A stretch of 64,000 nt of DNA from Mycobacterium fragae (lineage in GTDB: Bacteria; Actinomycetota; Actinomycetes; Mycobacteriales; Mycobacteriaceae), in contig NZ_LQOW01000006.1 in assembly GCF_002102185.1 (NCBI RefSeq), positions 124,001 to 188,000 on the forward strand, given 5' to 3'. Of the stretch, positions 42,184 through 52,256 are shown in pieces (position 1 is the first letter of the stretch; each line of letters starts with the position of its first letter). Below the pieces are notes generated by a model. That model ran no database searches. It had not been told where the DNA came from and saw nothing but the letters and a program-made list of their open reading frames with translations. Both the position numbers and the translations under genes were made by a program.

Positions 42184-42325
42184 TGGGAAGCAGCTAAGCC
42201 ACGGGCACCGCTAACGGGTACCCGTAGAAAAATCGATGCTGCTTGTCGAGCACGAATTCGAGTGTGCCATCAAGGTCCGTGCCAGCGCAAAAAGTGTCGC
42301 CCAACGGCGGTAAGTTTGGACAGAC

Positions 42326-44656
42326 ATGAGTGTGCACGTGACCGATCTCCGGCGGCTCCCGGACGCAGATCAGCTCCTCGACGACCTCAACCCGCAGCAG
42401 CGCCAGGCTGTGCTGCACGAAGGGTCGCCGCTGCTGATCGTCGCGGGTGCGGGTTCGGGCAAGACCGCGGTGCTGACCCGCCGTGTCGCATACCTGATGG
42501 CCGCACGGGACGTCGCGCCCGGTCAGATTCTGGCCATCACGTTCACCAACAAGGCCGCCGCGGAGATGCGCGAACGGGTGATACAGCTGGTCGGCCTACG
42601 AGCGAGATCCATGTGGGTGTCGACGTTTCACTCGACCTGCGTGCGGATTCTGCGCAATCAGGCGTCGCTGATCCCGGGCCTCAATTCGAATTTCTCGATA
42701 TACGACGCCGACGATTCGCGACGGCTACTGCAGATGATCGGCAAGGACATGGGCCTGGACATCAAGCGGTACTCGCCGCGGCTGCTGGCCAACGCCATCT
42801 CGAACCTGAAGAACGAGCTGATCGACCCGCAGCAGGCGACGTCGGCGCTGCCCGATGACTCCGACGACTTGGCCCGCACCGTGGCCGCCGTCTACTCCGA
42901 GTACCAGCATCGGTTGCGGGCGGCCAACGCGATGGACTTCGACGACCTCATCGGGGAGACGGTCGCGGTTCTGCAGACTTTCCCGCAGATCGCCCAGCAC
43001 TACCGCCGGCGATTCCGCCACATTCTGGTCGACGAGTATCAGGACACCAACCACGCTCAATACGTGTTGGTGCGCGAGCTCGTCGGGCAGGGCACCGAGG
43101 ACGGCGTGCCGCCTGGCGAGCTGTGCGTCGTCGGCGATGCCGACCAGTCGATTTATGCCTTCCGCGGCGCGACAATCCGCAATATCGAGGACTTCGAACG
43201 CGACTACCCCGACGCGACGACAATCCTGCTGGAGCAGAACTACCGTTCCACGCAGAACATCTTGTCCGCGGCCAACTCGGTGATCTCGCGCAATTCCGGG
43301 CGCCGGGAGAAGCGGCTGTGGACCGACGCCGGCCAGGGCGAGCTGATCGTCGGCTATGTCGCCGACAACGAGCATGACGAGGCACGGTTCGTCGCCGAGG
43401 AAATTGAAGCGCTGACCACCGGCGGCGAGATCACCTATAACGACGTAGCCGTTTTTTACCGCACCAACAACGCATCCCGGTCGTTGGAAGAGATATTCAT
43501 CCGCGCCGGCATCCCCTACAAAGTCGTTGGGGGCGTGCGGTTTTACGAGCGCAAGGAGATTCGCGACGTCGTCGCCTACCTGCGGGTGCTGGACAACCCG
43601 GGGGACGCGGTCAGCCTGCGACGCATCCTCAACACGCCGCGCCGCGGCATCGGCGACCGCGCCGAAGCCTGCGTGGCGGTGTACGCCGAGAACACCGGCG
43701 CCAGTTTCGCCGACGCGCTGGAGGCGGGCGCCGAGGGCAAGGTGCCGATGCTGAACACCCGCTCGGCCAAAGCGATTGCGGGTTTCGTCGAGATGCTCGA
43801 CGAGCTGCGCGGCCGTCTCGACTCGTCGCAGTCAGAGCTGGGGGAGCTGGTCGAGGCGGTTCTGGACCGGACCGGCTACCGCGCGGAGCTGGAATCCTCA
43901 TCCGATCCGCAGGACCTTGCCCGGCTGGACAACCTCAACGAACTCGTAAGCGTCGCACACGAATTCGCCACCGACTTGGCCAACGCCGCCGCGCTTGACG
44001 AAACCACCGAGGCGCCAGACGACGAAGACGTGCCCGATACCGGCGTGTTGGCGGAATTCCTGGAACGGGTGTCGCTGGTCGCCGACGCCGACGAGATTCC
44101 CGAGCACGGTGCGGGCGTGGTCACGTTGATGACATTGCACACCGCAAAGGGTTTGGAGTTCCCGGTGGTGTTCGTCACCGGCTGGGAGGACGGGATGTTC
44201 CCGCACATGCGGGCACTGGGTGACCCGGCCGAACTCTCCGAGGAGAGGCGGCTGGCCTACGTCGGGATCACCCGGGCAAAGCAGCGGCTGTATGTGAGCC
44301 GGGCCAAGATTCGCTCGTCGTGGGGGCAGCCGATGCTCAACCCGGAGTCGCGGTTCCTGCGGGAAATCCCGCAGGAGCTCATCGACTGGCGGCGCAGTGA
44401 CCCCACGCCGTCGTTCAGCGCGCCGGTGAGCGGTGCCGGCCGATTCGGCCCCCCGCGCCCGTCACCGGCTCGTGCCGCCGGCAAGCGCCCGATGCTGGTG
44501 CTTCAGCCCGGCGATCGGGTGTCTCACGACAAATACGGGCTGGGCCGGGTGGAAGAAGTCTCCGGCGTCGGGGAGTCGGCGATGTCGCTGATCGATTTCG
44601 GGAGCTCCGGCCGGGTCAAGCTGATGCACAACCACGCGCCGGTCACCAAGCTTTAA
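42326..44656 (+). CDS. uvrD1: ATP-dependent DNA helicase UvrD1
   Basis: The 776-residue superfamily-1A helicase has Walker A GAGSGKT at residues 41-47, the Q-motif LNPQQRQAV upstream, DEYQDTNHAQY as Walker B, GDADQSIYAFRGA as motif III, EQNYRST as motif IV, and TLHTAKGLEFPVVF plus VGITRAKQRLYV as motifs V and VI. The C-terminal ~60 residues form the Tudor-like domain (GDRVSHDKYGLGRVEEV) that binds RNA polymerase in PcrA/UvrD-type proteins. Mycobacterial UvrD1 acts in excision repair and is stimulated by Ku (known), linking it to ku in this window. Confidence 0.95.
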   Translation: MSVHVTDLRRLPDADQLLDDLNPQQRQAVLHEGSPLLIVAGAGSGKTAVLTRRVAYLMAARDVAPGQILAITFTNKAAAEMRERVIQLVGLRARSMWVSTFHSTCVRILRNQASLIPGLNSNFSIYDADDSRRLLQMIGKDMGLDIKRYSPRLLANAISNLKNELIDPQQATSALPDDSDDLARTVAAVYSEYQHRLRAANAMDFDDLIGETVAVLQTFPQIAQHYRRRFRHILVDEYQDTNHAQYVLVRELVGQGTEDGVPPGELCVVGDADQSIYAFRGATIRNIEDFERDYPDATTILLEQNYRSTQNILSAANSVISRNSGRREKRLWTDAGQGELIVGYVADNEHDEARFVAEEIEALTTGGEITYNDVAVFYRTNNASRSLEEIFIRAGIPYKVVGGVRFYERKEIRDVVAYLRVLDNPGDAVSLRRILNTPRRGIGDRAEACVAVYAENTGASFADALEAGAEGKVPMLNTRSAKAIAGFVEMLDELRGRLDSSQSELGELVEAVLDRTGYRAELESSSDPQDLARLDNLNELVSVAHEFATDLANAAALDETTEAPDDEDVPDTGVLAEFLERVSLVADADEIPEHGAGVVTLMTLHTAKGLEFPVVFVTGWEDGMFPHMRALGDPAELSEERRLAYVGITRAKQRLYVSRAKIRSSWGQPMLNPESRFLREIPQELIDWRRSDPTPSFSAPVSGAGRFGPPRPSPARAAGKRPMLVLQPGDRVSHDKYGLGRVEEVSGVGESAMSLIDFGSSGRVKLMHNHAPVTKL

Positions 44657-44668
44657 CGGGCGATTTCC

Positions 44669-45061
44669 CTAGTCCGGCAGCATCCAGTCCTTGGTGCTCG
44701 GATGCAGCGCCAGCACAGCGCTGGCGATCGGCAGCACCCACAGGGTGTCCACGATCCAGGCGACATGCGCTCCGGCGATGAAGATGCCCCCGTAGGTCAG
44801 CAACGCGACCACCGCTCCCGCCACGATCAGGTATCGGCCGAGGGCTCGGCGCTGCAGCAGCATGATCACGCCGGTCACGGTGGCCAGCGCGAAGACCAGG
44901 GCGAGGAAGCCGACCGCGACGCAGAAGAGGCGGTCGGATCTCCACCAGCCCGCGATCAGGTCCGTCGCCACCACCGTGGTGGCCCACCCGCTGACGATGC
45001 TGACCGCCGCGGCGGCCACTGTCGTCCGGTTGCCCGCGTCGCCGTGCAGCCCGCTTGGCAT
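44669..45061 (-). CDS. Four-helix membrane protein of unknown function
   Basis: The 130-residue protein has four hydrophobic segments (about 14-35, 47-68, 78-98, 100-118) and a short polar tail, LHPSTKDWMLPD. No domain is recognised. The second loop contains a double tryptophan (GWWRSDRLFCVAVGF). It ends 12 bases from the convergent uvrD1 gene. The start at 45061 is the first ATG and lacks a strong ribosome-binding site, so the true N-terminus is not certain. Confidence 0.65.
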   Translation of the reverse strand: MPSGLHGDAGNRTTVAAAAVSIVSGWATTVVATDLIAGWWRSDRLFCVAVGFLALVFALATVTGVIMLLQRRALGRYLIVAGAVVALLTYGGIFIAGAHVAWIVDTLWVLPIASAVLALHPSTKDWMLPD

Positions 45062-45314
45062 GCCCGGGCGGCTGTTCGGCGCAATGTTCGGAGCAAGGGG
45101 TGCCCGTGGGATGTGGGTGGTGCGCGAGTCGTCGACTATCTGCGGCAGCGGAGTAGTCGGCGCTCGCCGAATGATGTGGGTCTTAGGAGCTTCGCCGTGA
45201 GTTGCCGTGGCGTCGGGCCTTCCTGTGCTTGTGGGTGGGCGGCCGGCTGACCGCCGTCGCTCAAGGATGTTGTACCCAAGCTTATGTGGGTTTAACGGGT
45301 TGGTGCGCGGGTGG

Positions 45315-46358
45315 TTAGCCGGCGAACGTACCTACGCTGAGGCCCCTCTTGGCCAACCACGGCACGGGGTCCACCCGCTGGGTGCCGCCCAGCAGCACCT
45401 CGAAATGCAGGTGTGGGCCGGTGGAGTTTCCGCGATTTCCCATGGTTGCGATCTGGTCGCCCGCCATCACGCGTTCTCCGACACTGACCATGGTGGTGTT
45501 GACATGGCCGTAGAGGGTGACCGTTCCGTCGGCGTGACGCAGCTTGACCCACATTCCGTAGCCGGCGGTCGGGCCGGCGTCGATGACGACCCCGTCGGAC
45601 ACGGCAAGGATCGGAGTGCCGATCGAGTTGGCGATGTCGATACCGGCGTGCAGCACGCCCCAGCGGTAGCCGAAGTTCGACGTGAATATGCCCTTCGTGG
45701 GCATGACGAACAGTGGCTGCTGCAGCCGCGCCTCCCGCTGTGCACGCTCCTGCGCGAAGGCCACGCCCTTCGCGAGCTCGGCGTTGTGGACCGCGGCGTT
45801 GGCTGCGGGCTTCACGGTGACCATCTGCATACCGCGCGCCGAGGTGGTGATGGCACCGCCATTCATCGTGGACGCGTCGGCGGCCAGCACGGTCTCCGCC
45901 TTGGACGTATCGGATGGGTGTGTGGCGGAATGCGCCGCCGCGGCGGCCGCACCAGCGGCCATCGCGCCGATCAAGACCCGACCGCGCGTCGGGCTGGTCA
46001 GCGGTTTGCGGTGCTGGCCACGCCGGCCCGGCGGGCCAGCTGGGTCTGCACGGTGTCCCCGGTGCAGCTGGTGGCGATACGAGTCGGCGTGGGTGCTGGA
46101 TTCGAACTCGCTGGGGGCGGCCAGTGGCAGGGGCGTCAGGTCGTCGGTCTCGTGCAGGTCGTCGAGCTCAGGTGCGCGCAAGACCTGCGCTTCGGTGTCG
46201 AAGGCGCTGTTGTCGCTGAAGTCCAGGTCATCGAGGTTGCCGAATTCGTTGAACGGGATGATGTCGGTGACTTCATTACGGTCGAGGTCTGACCAGGGGT
46301 CGCGCGATCCGCGAGCTACTCCTGCCGCAGGAGACCGGGCAGATTGGTGCAGGGTCAA
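45315..46358 (-). CDS. M23-family peptidase, secreted or membrane-anchored
   Basis: The 347-residue protein starts at a TTG. A long acidic cytoplasmic-type N-terminus (1-125) is followed by a hydrophobic segment near 130-147 (RVLIGAMAAGAAAAAAHSA) and a C-terminal LytM/M23 zinc peptidase domain. Zinc ligands appear in FGYRWGVLHAGIDIA (H-x-x-x-D) and GPHLHFEVLLGG (H-x-H), both complete, so it should cut peptidoglycan cross-links or activate hydrolases. It matches Rv0950c in position. It stands divergent from sucC. Confidence 0.88.
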   Translation of the reverse strand: MTLHQSARSPAAGVARGSRDPWSDLDRNEVTDIIPFNEFGNLDDLDFSDNSAFDTEAQVLRAPELDDLHETDDLTPLPLAAPSEFESSTHADSYRHQLHRGHRADPAGPPGRRGQHRKPLTSPTRGRVLIGAMAAGAAAAAAHSATHPSDTSKAETVLAADASTMNGGAITTSARGMQMVTVKPAANAAVHNAELAKGVAFAQERAQREARLQQPLFVMPTKGIFTSNFGYRWGVLHAGIDIANSIGTPILAVSDGVVIDAGPTAGYGMWVKLRHADGTVTLYGHVNTTMVSVGERVMAGDQIATMGNRGNSTGPHLHFEVLLGGTQRVDPVPWLAKRGLSVGTFAG

Positions 46359-46618
46359 CCTGAATGTCCTCGGGGCGTCGTAACCATAACGTTATCTGGA
46401 CCCTGAGACGTTAACCATTAAGCGCTGAGCCTGGCAACCCGAGCGTCCAATCCAGACCGGGATTGTGACGCGGATCACTGGCCCGCGGCTGGTGAGATCG
46501 ACCACATCAGCGGGATGCGACGGCGGGACCCTTCCGCCGTGTCGATACAGTTCCCACCGGGCGGAGACCCAAAACCGGACCGCCGCCATCAATGGCCGAT
46601 TCAGCAGACAGTGAGCGC

Positions 46619-47782
46619 ATGGATCTTTTCGAGTACCAGGCGAAGGAGTTGTTCGCCAAGCACAATGTCCCGACCACGCCCGGACGCGTGACCGACACCC
46701 CCGGCGGGGCCAAGGCGATCGCCGAGGAGATCGGCCGACCGGTGATGGTAAAGGCCCAGGTCAAGACCGGAGGCCGCGGTAAAGCCGGCGGGGTGAAATA
46801 CGCCGCCACCGCCGAGGATGCCTACACCCATGCGCGGAACATTCTGGGCTTGGACATCAAAGGTCACATCGTGAAGAAGCTGTTGGTGTCCGAGGCCAGC
46901 GACATCGCCGAGGAGTATTACGTCTCATTCCTGCTCGATCGGGCCAACCGCACGTACCTGGCCATGTGCTCGGTCGAGGGCGGGATGGAGATCGAGGAGG
47001 TCGCTGCCACCAAGCCGGAGCGGCTGGCCAAGGTCCCGGTCGACGCGGTCAAGGGCGTCGATCTCGCGTTCGCCCGGTCGATCGCCGAGCAGGGCCACCT
47101 GCCGGCCGAGGTGCTCGACGCGGCCGCGGTCACCATCTCCAAGCTGTGGGAGTTGTTCGTGGCCGAGGACGCCACGCTGGTTGAGGTCAACCCGCTGGTG
47201 CGCACCCCCGACAACCAGATCCTCGCGCTGGACGCCAAGATCACGCTGGACGCCAACGCCGCCTTCCGCCAGCCCGGCCACGCCGAGTTCGAGGACCGCG
47301 ACGCCACCGACCCGCTGGAGCTGAAGGCCAAGCAGCACGACCTGAACTACGTCAAGCTCGACGGTCAGGTCGGCATCATCGGCAACGGCGCGGGCCTGGT
47401 GATGTCGACGCTGGACGTGGTGGCCTATGCGGGCGAGAAGCACGGCGGCGTCAAGCCGGCCAACTTCCTCGACATCGGCGGTGGCGCGTCGGCCGAGGTG
47501 ATGGCCGCCGGGCTGGATGTCGTTCTCGGCGACGAGCGGGTCAAGAGCGTGTTCGTCAACGTGTTCGGCGGCATCACCGCGTGCGACGCCGTGGCCACCG
47601 GGATCGTCAAGGCGCTGGGAATCCTGGGTGATGAGGCCAACAAGCCGCTGGTGGTCCGGCTGGACGGAAACAACGTCGAGGAGGGCCGGCGCATTCTGGC
47701 CGAGGCGAACCACCCGCTGGTGACGTTGGTGCCGACGATGGACGAGGCCGCCGACAAGGCGGCCGAGCTGGCGAGCGCCTGA
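46619..47782 (+). CDS. sucC: Succinyl-CoA synthetase beta subunit
   Basis: The start at 46619 ([18 protein letters not shown]) matches other mycobacterial SucC proteins; an ATG nine codons upstream in frame is not needed. The 387-residue subunit has an ATP-grasp domain ([15 protein letters not shown]) and the C-terminal CoA-ligase domain ([42 protein letters not shown]). With SucD it converts succinyl-CoA to succinate with formation of ATP or GTP. sucD follows after 16 bases. The preceding 260 bases hold the divergent promoters with the M23 gene. Confidence 0.95.
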   Translation: MDLFEYQAKELFAKHNVPTTPGRVTDTPGGAKAIAEEIGRPVMVKAQVKTGGRGKAGGVKYAATAEDAYTHARNILGLDIKGHIVKKLLVSEASDIAEEYYVSFLLDRANRTYLAMCSVEGGMEIEEVAATKPERLAKVPVDAVKGVDLAFARSIAEQGHLPAEVLDAAAVTISKLWELFVAEDATLVEVNPLVRTPDNQILALDAKITLDANAAFRQPGHAEFEDRDATDPLELKAKQHDLNYVKLDGQVGIIGNGAGLVMSTLDVVAYAGEKHGGVKPANFLDIGGGASAEVMAAGLDVVLGDERVKSVFVNVFGGITACDAVATGIVKALGILGDEANKPLVVRLDGNNVEEGRRILAEANHPLVTLVPTMDEAADKAAELASA

Positions 47783-47798
47783 GGAAGGATCCCGACTA

Positions 47799-48701
47799 AT
47801 GGCAATCTTTTTGACCAAAGAGAACAAGGTCATCGTCCAGGGCATCACCGGCGCTGAGGCCACCGTCCACACCGCGCGGATGCTCAAGGCCGGCACCCAA
47901 ATCGTCGGCGGTGTGAACGCCCGCAAGGCGGGCACGACCGTCACGCATGAGGACAAGGGCGGCAGGATGATCAAGCTGCCGGTGTTCGCCAGCGTCACCG
48001 AGGCGATGGAAAAGACCGGCGCGGACGTCTCGATTATCTTCGTGCCGCCGAAGTTCGCCAAAGACGCCATCATCGAGGCCATCGACGCCGAAATCCCACT
48101 GCTCGTAGTCATCACCGAGGGAATTCCGGTGCAGGACAGCGCATATGCGTGGGCCTACAACGTCTCCAAGGGCGGCAAGACCCGCATCATCGGACCGAAC
48201 TGTCCCGGCATCATCACCCCGGGCCAATCGCTGGTGGGCATCACCCCGGCCAACATCACCGGCCCGGGTCCCGTCGGGTTGGTGTCCAAGTCCGGCACCT
48301 TGACCTACCAAATGATGTACGAGCTGCGCGATTTCGGATTCTCCACGTCGATCGGCATCGGCGGCGACCCGGTGATCGGAACTACCCACATCGACGCGAT
48401 CGAGGCGTTCGAGAAGGATCCCGACACCAAGGTCATCGTGATGATCGGCGAGATCGGCGGTGACGCCGAGGAGCGTGCCGCCGACTACATCAAGGCCAAC
48501 GTCTCCAAGCCGGTCGTCGGCTACGTCGCGGGATTCACTGCGCCGGAAGGAAAGACGATGGGCCACGCCGGCGCCATTGTGTCCGGCTCGTCGGGCACCG
48601 CGGCCGCCAAGAAGGAAGCGCTGGAAGCCGCGGGCGTCAAGGTTGGCAAGACTCCCTCGGAAACCGCCGCTCTGGCCCGGCGCATCCTGGAGAGCATGTA
48701 G
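47799..48701 (+). CDS. sucD: Succinyl-CoA synthetase alpha subunit
   Basis: The 300-residue subunit has the CoA-binding Rossmann domain ([19 protein letters not shown]) and the phosphohistidine region [13 protein letters not shown], whose histidine carries phosphate during catalysis. [13 protein letters not shown] and [14 protein letters not shown] are further signatures. GGAAGGATC precedes the ATG. It forms an operon with sucC and completes the TCA cycle step. The thiolase-like gene follows after 5 bases, so it is probably co-transcribed. Confidence 0.96.
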   Translation: MAIFLTKENKVIVQGITGAEATVHTARMLKAGTQIVGGVNARKAGTTVTHEDKGGRMIKLPVFASVTEAMEKTGADVSIIFVPPKFAKDAIIEAIDAEIPLLVVITEGIPVQDSAYAWAYNVSKGGKTRIIGPNCPGIITPGQSLVGITPANITGPGPVGLVSKSGTLTYQMMYELRDFGFSTSIGIGGDPVIGTTHIDAIEAFEKDPDTKVIVMIGEIGGDAEERAADYIKANVSKPVVGYVAGFTAPEGKTMGHAGAIVSGSSGTAAAKKEALEAAGVKVGKTPSETAALARRILESM

Positions 48702-48706
48702 AGCGC

Positions 48707-50236
48707 ATGAGCCTCGATGCGCGCACACCTGTGGTCGTCGGTGTCGGGCAGGCCGCAGAACGCATCGATGACGCGTACTACCGCGCGATGTCGGCCGTCG
48801 AGCTCGCTGCAGCCGGCGCCCGTGCGGCGCTGGACGACTGCGGCGCCGACACCGCCAAGGTCGCCGCGTCGATCGACACCGTTGCAGGCGTGCGGCAATT
48901 CGAGATCTCCGGGCCTGCTCAGCCGGTACTGGGCAAGTCGAACAACTACCCGCGGTCGGTGGCCAAGCGGATCGACGCCGACCCTGCCCGCGCGATCCTG
49001 GAGATCGTCGGCGGTCAGGGACCGCAGCATTTGATCACCGAGTTGGCCGGCGAGATCGCCGCCGGCCGTTCGGAGGTGGCCCTCGTGTTCGGCTCGGACG
49101 CGACGTCGACTAGCCGCTATTTCGCCGGGGCGGAGAACAAACCGGACTTCTCCGAGACGGTCGACGGGTCGCTCGAGGACCGCGGCCACGGCCTTGAGGG
49201 GCTTATCAGCCGCTACACCGTCATTCACGGTCTGGTGGACGCGCCGACGCAATACGCGTTGCTGGAAAACGCCAGACGGGCCGGGACCGGGCTGGGGCCC
49301 GCCGACTATCTGCGCCAGATGGGTGAGCTTTTCGCACCGTTCACCAGGGTGGCCGCCGACAACCCGTTCGCCGCCGCGCGGGTCGAACGCAGCGTCGAAG
49401 AGTTGATCACTGTCACCGAAAGCAATCGGATGATCTCCGAGCCGTACCCTCGGCTGCTGGTCGCCCGCGATCAGGTGAACCAAGACGCGGCGGCGCTGCT
49501 GATGTCGGTCGAAGCTGCACGCAATCTCGGTGTGCCCCAAGAGAATTGGGTTTATCTGCACGGCCACGCGGATCTGCAAGAGCAGAGCCTGCTGGACAGG
49601 CCGGATCTGGGGCATGCCCCGTCGGCGGTGACGGCGGTGCGCGAGGCGTTGGCGGTCGCGGGCATCGGGGTCGACGACGTCGCCACCTTCGACCTGTACA
49701 GCTGCTTCCCGGTGCCGGTGTTCAACATCTGCGACGGTATGGGCATCGCACCGGATGACCCGCGCGGGCTGACCCTGACCGGTGGTCTGCCGTTCTTCGG
49801 GGGCGCCGGCAACAACTACTCCATGCATGGCATTGCCGAAACTGTCGCCAAGATGCGAAGTGCCCCAGGCCAATTCGGCCTCGTCGGCGCAAACGGTGGA
49901 ATCATGAGCAAGTACTCGGTCGGCGTCTACTCGACCACGCCGGTGGAATGGAAGCCGGATCGCAGTGAACAGTTGCAGGCGCAGATCGACCAGGCGCCCA
50001 CCCAGCCGGTGACCGAGCTCGCCGACGGCCCGGCCACGATCGAGACTTATACGGTTCGCCGCGATAACGGTCGACTGACCGGCATCATCGCCGGCCGGCT
50101 CGATGCCGACGACAGCCGATTCCTGGCCACCACCGAAGACGATGACCTGATCGCGTTGCTGACCGAGGCGGATCCACTCGGCCAGGCGGTCTCGGTGCGT
50201 TCGTTCGACTACGGCAACCGCTGCGCGTTGCGCTGA
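48707..50236 (+). CDS. Thiolase-like (acetyl-CoA acetyltransferase family) protein without the usual cysteine
   Basis: The 509-residue protein begins with a thiolase N-terminal strand (TPVVVGVGQAAERIDDAYYRAMSAVELAAAGARAAL) and contains GLPFFGGAGNNYSMHGIAETV, matching the conserved histidine loop of SCP2-type thiolases. The nucleophilic cysteine expected near residue 90 is absent (the region reads REF/FEISGPAQPVLGKS-like), and the last ~110 residues form an extra beta-rich domain with QVSVRSF-like ending. It is probably a non-condensing or steroid-related thiolase-like protein. It sits directly after sucD, where recalled M. tuberculosis order has none. Confidence 0.75.
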   Translation: MSLDARTPVVVGVGQAAERIDDAYYRAMSAVELAAAGARAALDDCGADTAKVAASIDTVAGVRQFEISGPAQPVLGKSNNYPRSVAKRIDADPARAILEIVGGQGPQHLITELAGEIAAGRSEVALVFGSDATSTSRYFAGAENKPDFSETVDGSLEDRGHGLEGLISRYTVIHGLVDAPTQYALLENARRAGTGLGPADYLRQMGELFAPFTRVAADNPFAAARVERSVEELITVTESNRMISEPYPRLLVARDQVNQDAAALLMSVEAARNLGVPQENWVYLHGHADLQEQSLLDRPDLGHAPSAVTAVREALAVAGIGVDDVATFDLYSCFPVPVFNICDGMGIAPDDPRGLTLTGGLPFFGGAGNNYSMHGIAETVAKMRSAPGQFGLVGANGGIMSKYSVGVYSTTPVEWKPDRSEQLQAQIDQAPTQPVTELADGPATIETYTVRRDNGRLTGIIAGRLDADDSRFLATTEDDDLIALLTEADPLGQAVSVRSFDYGNRCALR

Positions 50237-50246
50237 CCGTCGCTCG

Positions 50247-51095
50247 TCAAACCATCGCGGCTAGCTTGCCGGCCAGTCGTTCCACATATGCGGCGACCTC
50301 ATCCTGGGACCGGTCGGGCAATCCGAACAGCACCTCGGTCACCCCCAGCTCCGCCCAATGCGCCAACTTCTCCGGCACCGGCTTGAAATCCAGCGCCACG
50401 ATGTGCGGCGCCCCCTGCCGCCCGGCGCTCGCCCAGGTGTCCTGCAACAACTTCACCGGCTCGTCGATGTCGAAGTCGCGCGGGGTGGTGATCCAGCCGT
50501 CGGCGCTGCGCGAGATCCACTTGAAGTTCTTTTCGGTGCCCGCCGCCCCGACCAGTACCGGAATGTGCTCCTGCACCGGTTTGGGCCATGCCCAGCTGGG
50601 ACCGAAGTTGACGAACTCGCCGTCGTAGGCCGCTTCCTCCTCGGTCCACAACGCCCGCATGGCCTCGATGTACTCGCGCAGCATGGTGCGCCGCCGCCCG
50701 GGCGGTACGCCGTGGTCGGCGAGTTCGTCGGTGTTCCAGCCGAATCCCACACCGAGGCTGACTCGACCGCCGGACAGGTGGTCGAGAGTGGCAATGGATT
50801 TCGCCAGCGTGATCGGATCATGCTCGACGGGCAGAGCCACCGCGGTGGCCAGCCGCACCCGCGAGGTGACCGCGCACGCCGTGCCGAGGCTGACCCACGG
50901 GTCCAGCGTGCGCAGGTAGCGGTCGTCGGGCAGCGACGCGTCGCCAGTCGTCGGGTGGGCTGCCTCCCGCTTGACCGGGATATGGGTGTGTTCCGGCACA
51001 TAGAAGGTTCGAAAGCCGTGGTTGTCGGCAAGCCTGGCAGCCGCAGCCGGGGTGATGCCGCGATCGCTGGTGAACAGCACGAGCCCGTAGTCCAT
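50247..51095 (-). CDS. LLM-class F420-dependent oxidoreductase
   Basis: The ATG at 51095 gives a 282-residue protein, the length recalled for M. tuberculosis Rv0953c at this position. Luciferase-like features include FRTFYVPEHTHIPV, LDHLSGGRVSLGVGFGWNTDELADHGV and PVLVGAAGTEKNFKW. It should bind F420 and reduce or oxidise an unknown substrate. No ribosome-binding site precedes the ATG; the upstream sequence TTCTAATTCACTGC is compatible with a leaderless or weakly translated mRNA. It is convergent with the thiolase-like gene. Confidence 0.83.
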   Translation of the reverse strand: MDYGLVLFTSDRGITPAAAARLADNHGFRTFYVPEHTHIPVKREAAHPTTGDASLPDDRYLRTLDPWVSLGTACAVTSRVRLATAVALPVEHDPITLAKSIATLDHLSGGRVSLGVGFGWNTDELADHGVPPGRRRTMLREYIEAMRALWTEEEAAYDGEFVNFGPSWAWPKPVQEHIPVLVGAAGTEKNFKWISRSADGWITTPRDFDIDEPVKLLQDTWASAGRQGAPHIVALDFKPVPEKLAHWAELGVTEVLFGLPDRSQDEVAAYVERLAGKLAAMV

Positions 51096-51335
51096 GCAGT
51101 GAATTAGAACGTGTTCCAATCCGGGGGGCAAGCTGGGGCCGCCGCATGACACGCGAACTGCCGCGCAGTGAGTAACCCAAGGTGCGCTAGCGTGAATGAA
51201 CGAATCGCGTCGCTCGCGCTAGCCGTCATGGCGTCCAGGGAGCGGTCGATGTAGCGTCGCGGGGGAGCGGCGCCTGGGAGTACAGCGCCGCACAACAGTG
51301 GCGCCGCAACAGCACTGGAAGGCACAGGAGAAGCC

Positions 51336-52208
51336 ATGACCTACTCGCCCGGCAGTCCCGGATATCCGCCCGCGCAGTCGCCCGGCTCCTACGGGGCGTC
51401 AACGCCCTCGTTCGCGAAATCCGATGACGGCGAAAGCAATCTGCAGCTCTACCTGACCATCGCGGTCGCGCTGCTCGGCCTGGCTGCCTATCTGCTGAGT
51501 TTCGGCCCGATGATCACCCGCGCGCTTCCCAACGGCGATGAACTCGTCGAAAGCGGCAACAGCGTGCCAATCGACTTGGCATTGCTGGCGGCGCTACTGG
51601 CCGGGGTGAGCTTGCTGCCCAAGGCCAAGAACTACGCCGCGGTGGTGGCGGCGGTCGCGGTGCTGGGCGCGTTGCTGCTCATCGAGGACACGATCGGCGC
51701 GCCCGGGCGCGGCTGGGCGTTGTGGTTGGCCCTGGCCGCCAGCGTTATTCAGGCCATCGTCGCGGTCGGTGCGCTGTTACTGGACGCGGGCGTTATCACC
51801 CCGCCGGCGCCGCGACCCAAGTACGAGCAGTACTACGGGCAGTACGGCGGTTACTACGGCCAGCAACAGGGCCCGTACCAGCAGCACCAGCAGTCCGGAT
51901 ACGGCTCGCAATACCCCGGCTACCCGTCGGGGCCTTCGACCGGCGGGTTCAGCGCGTCCGGCCCCCAGGCCGCGACGCAGCAGGCTCCGCAGACAGGACC
52001 GCAGCAGGGCGGGCAGCACGGGCAGCAACAGGGGTCGCCCACCCCGCCGACCGGGTTCCCCAGCTTCAGCCCGCCGCCGGGGTCCGGCCACCAGGGCCAG
52101 GGCCAGCAGAACTCCGGTAACCACGGCGGTTCCGGCCAAGGTCAGCAGTCGTATGGCCAGGGTCAGCAATCACAGCCGTCCTCGCCGTCGGGCCCGTCAG
52201 GCTCCTAA
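51336..52208 (+). CDS. 34 kDa-antigen-like membrane protein (DUF5336)
   Basis: The 290-residue protein has a short proline/serine-rich N-terminus, four membrane helices (about 37-56, 78-95, 103-120, 127-150) and a long unstructured glutamine/glycine/proline/tyrosine tail (about 160-290, with [15 protein letters not shown]). It corresponds to Rv0954, a divisome-associated membrane protein and relative of the 34 kDa antigenic protein (recalled). A ribosome-binding site AGGAG lies 6 bases before the ATG. Tail repeats with Q/G/S could mediate self-association near the division site; this is inferred. Confidence 0.85.
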   Translation: MTYSPGSPGYPPAQSPGSYGASTPSFAKSDDGESNLQLYLTIAVALLGLAAYLLSFGPMITRALPNGDELVESGNSVPIDLALLAALLAGVSLLPKAKNYAAVVAAVAVLGALLLIEDTIGAPGRGWALWLALAASVIQAIVAVGALLLDAGVITPPAPRPKYEQYYGQYGGYYGQQQGPYQQHQQSGYGSQYPGYPSGPSTGGFSASGPQAATQQAPQTGPQQGGQHGQQQGSPTPPTGFPSFSPPPGSGHQGQGQQNSGNHGGSGQGQQSYGQGQQSQPSSPSGPSGS

Positions 52209-52256
52209 CCGGACGCCCTCGCGCCACCCAAACCGGCTGAGCACCGTGCGCGAAGA

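Noticed and set aside
42194..42418. 74-codon minus-strand frame ending before the hairpin
   Set aside because: It begins inside uvrD1 and has no domain. Only the hairpin and possible transcript are kept as a low-interest finding.
48521..49873. 450-codon minus-strand frame
   Set aside because: It lies opposite sucD and the thiolase-like gene and has no recognisable domain.
51800..52200. CRISPR-like or tandem repeats
   Set aside because: The repetitive look comes from Gln/Gly/Pro codons in the tail of the 34 kDa-antigen-like protein; no regular spacer structure exists.
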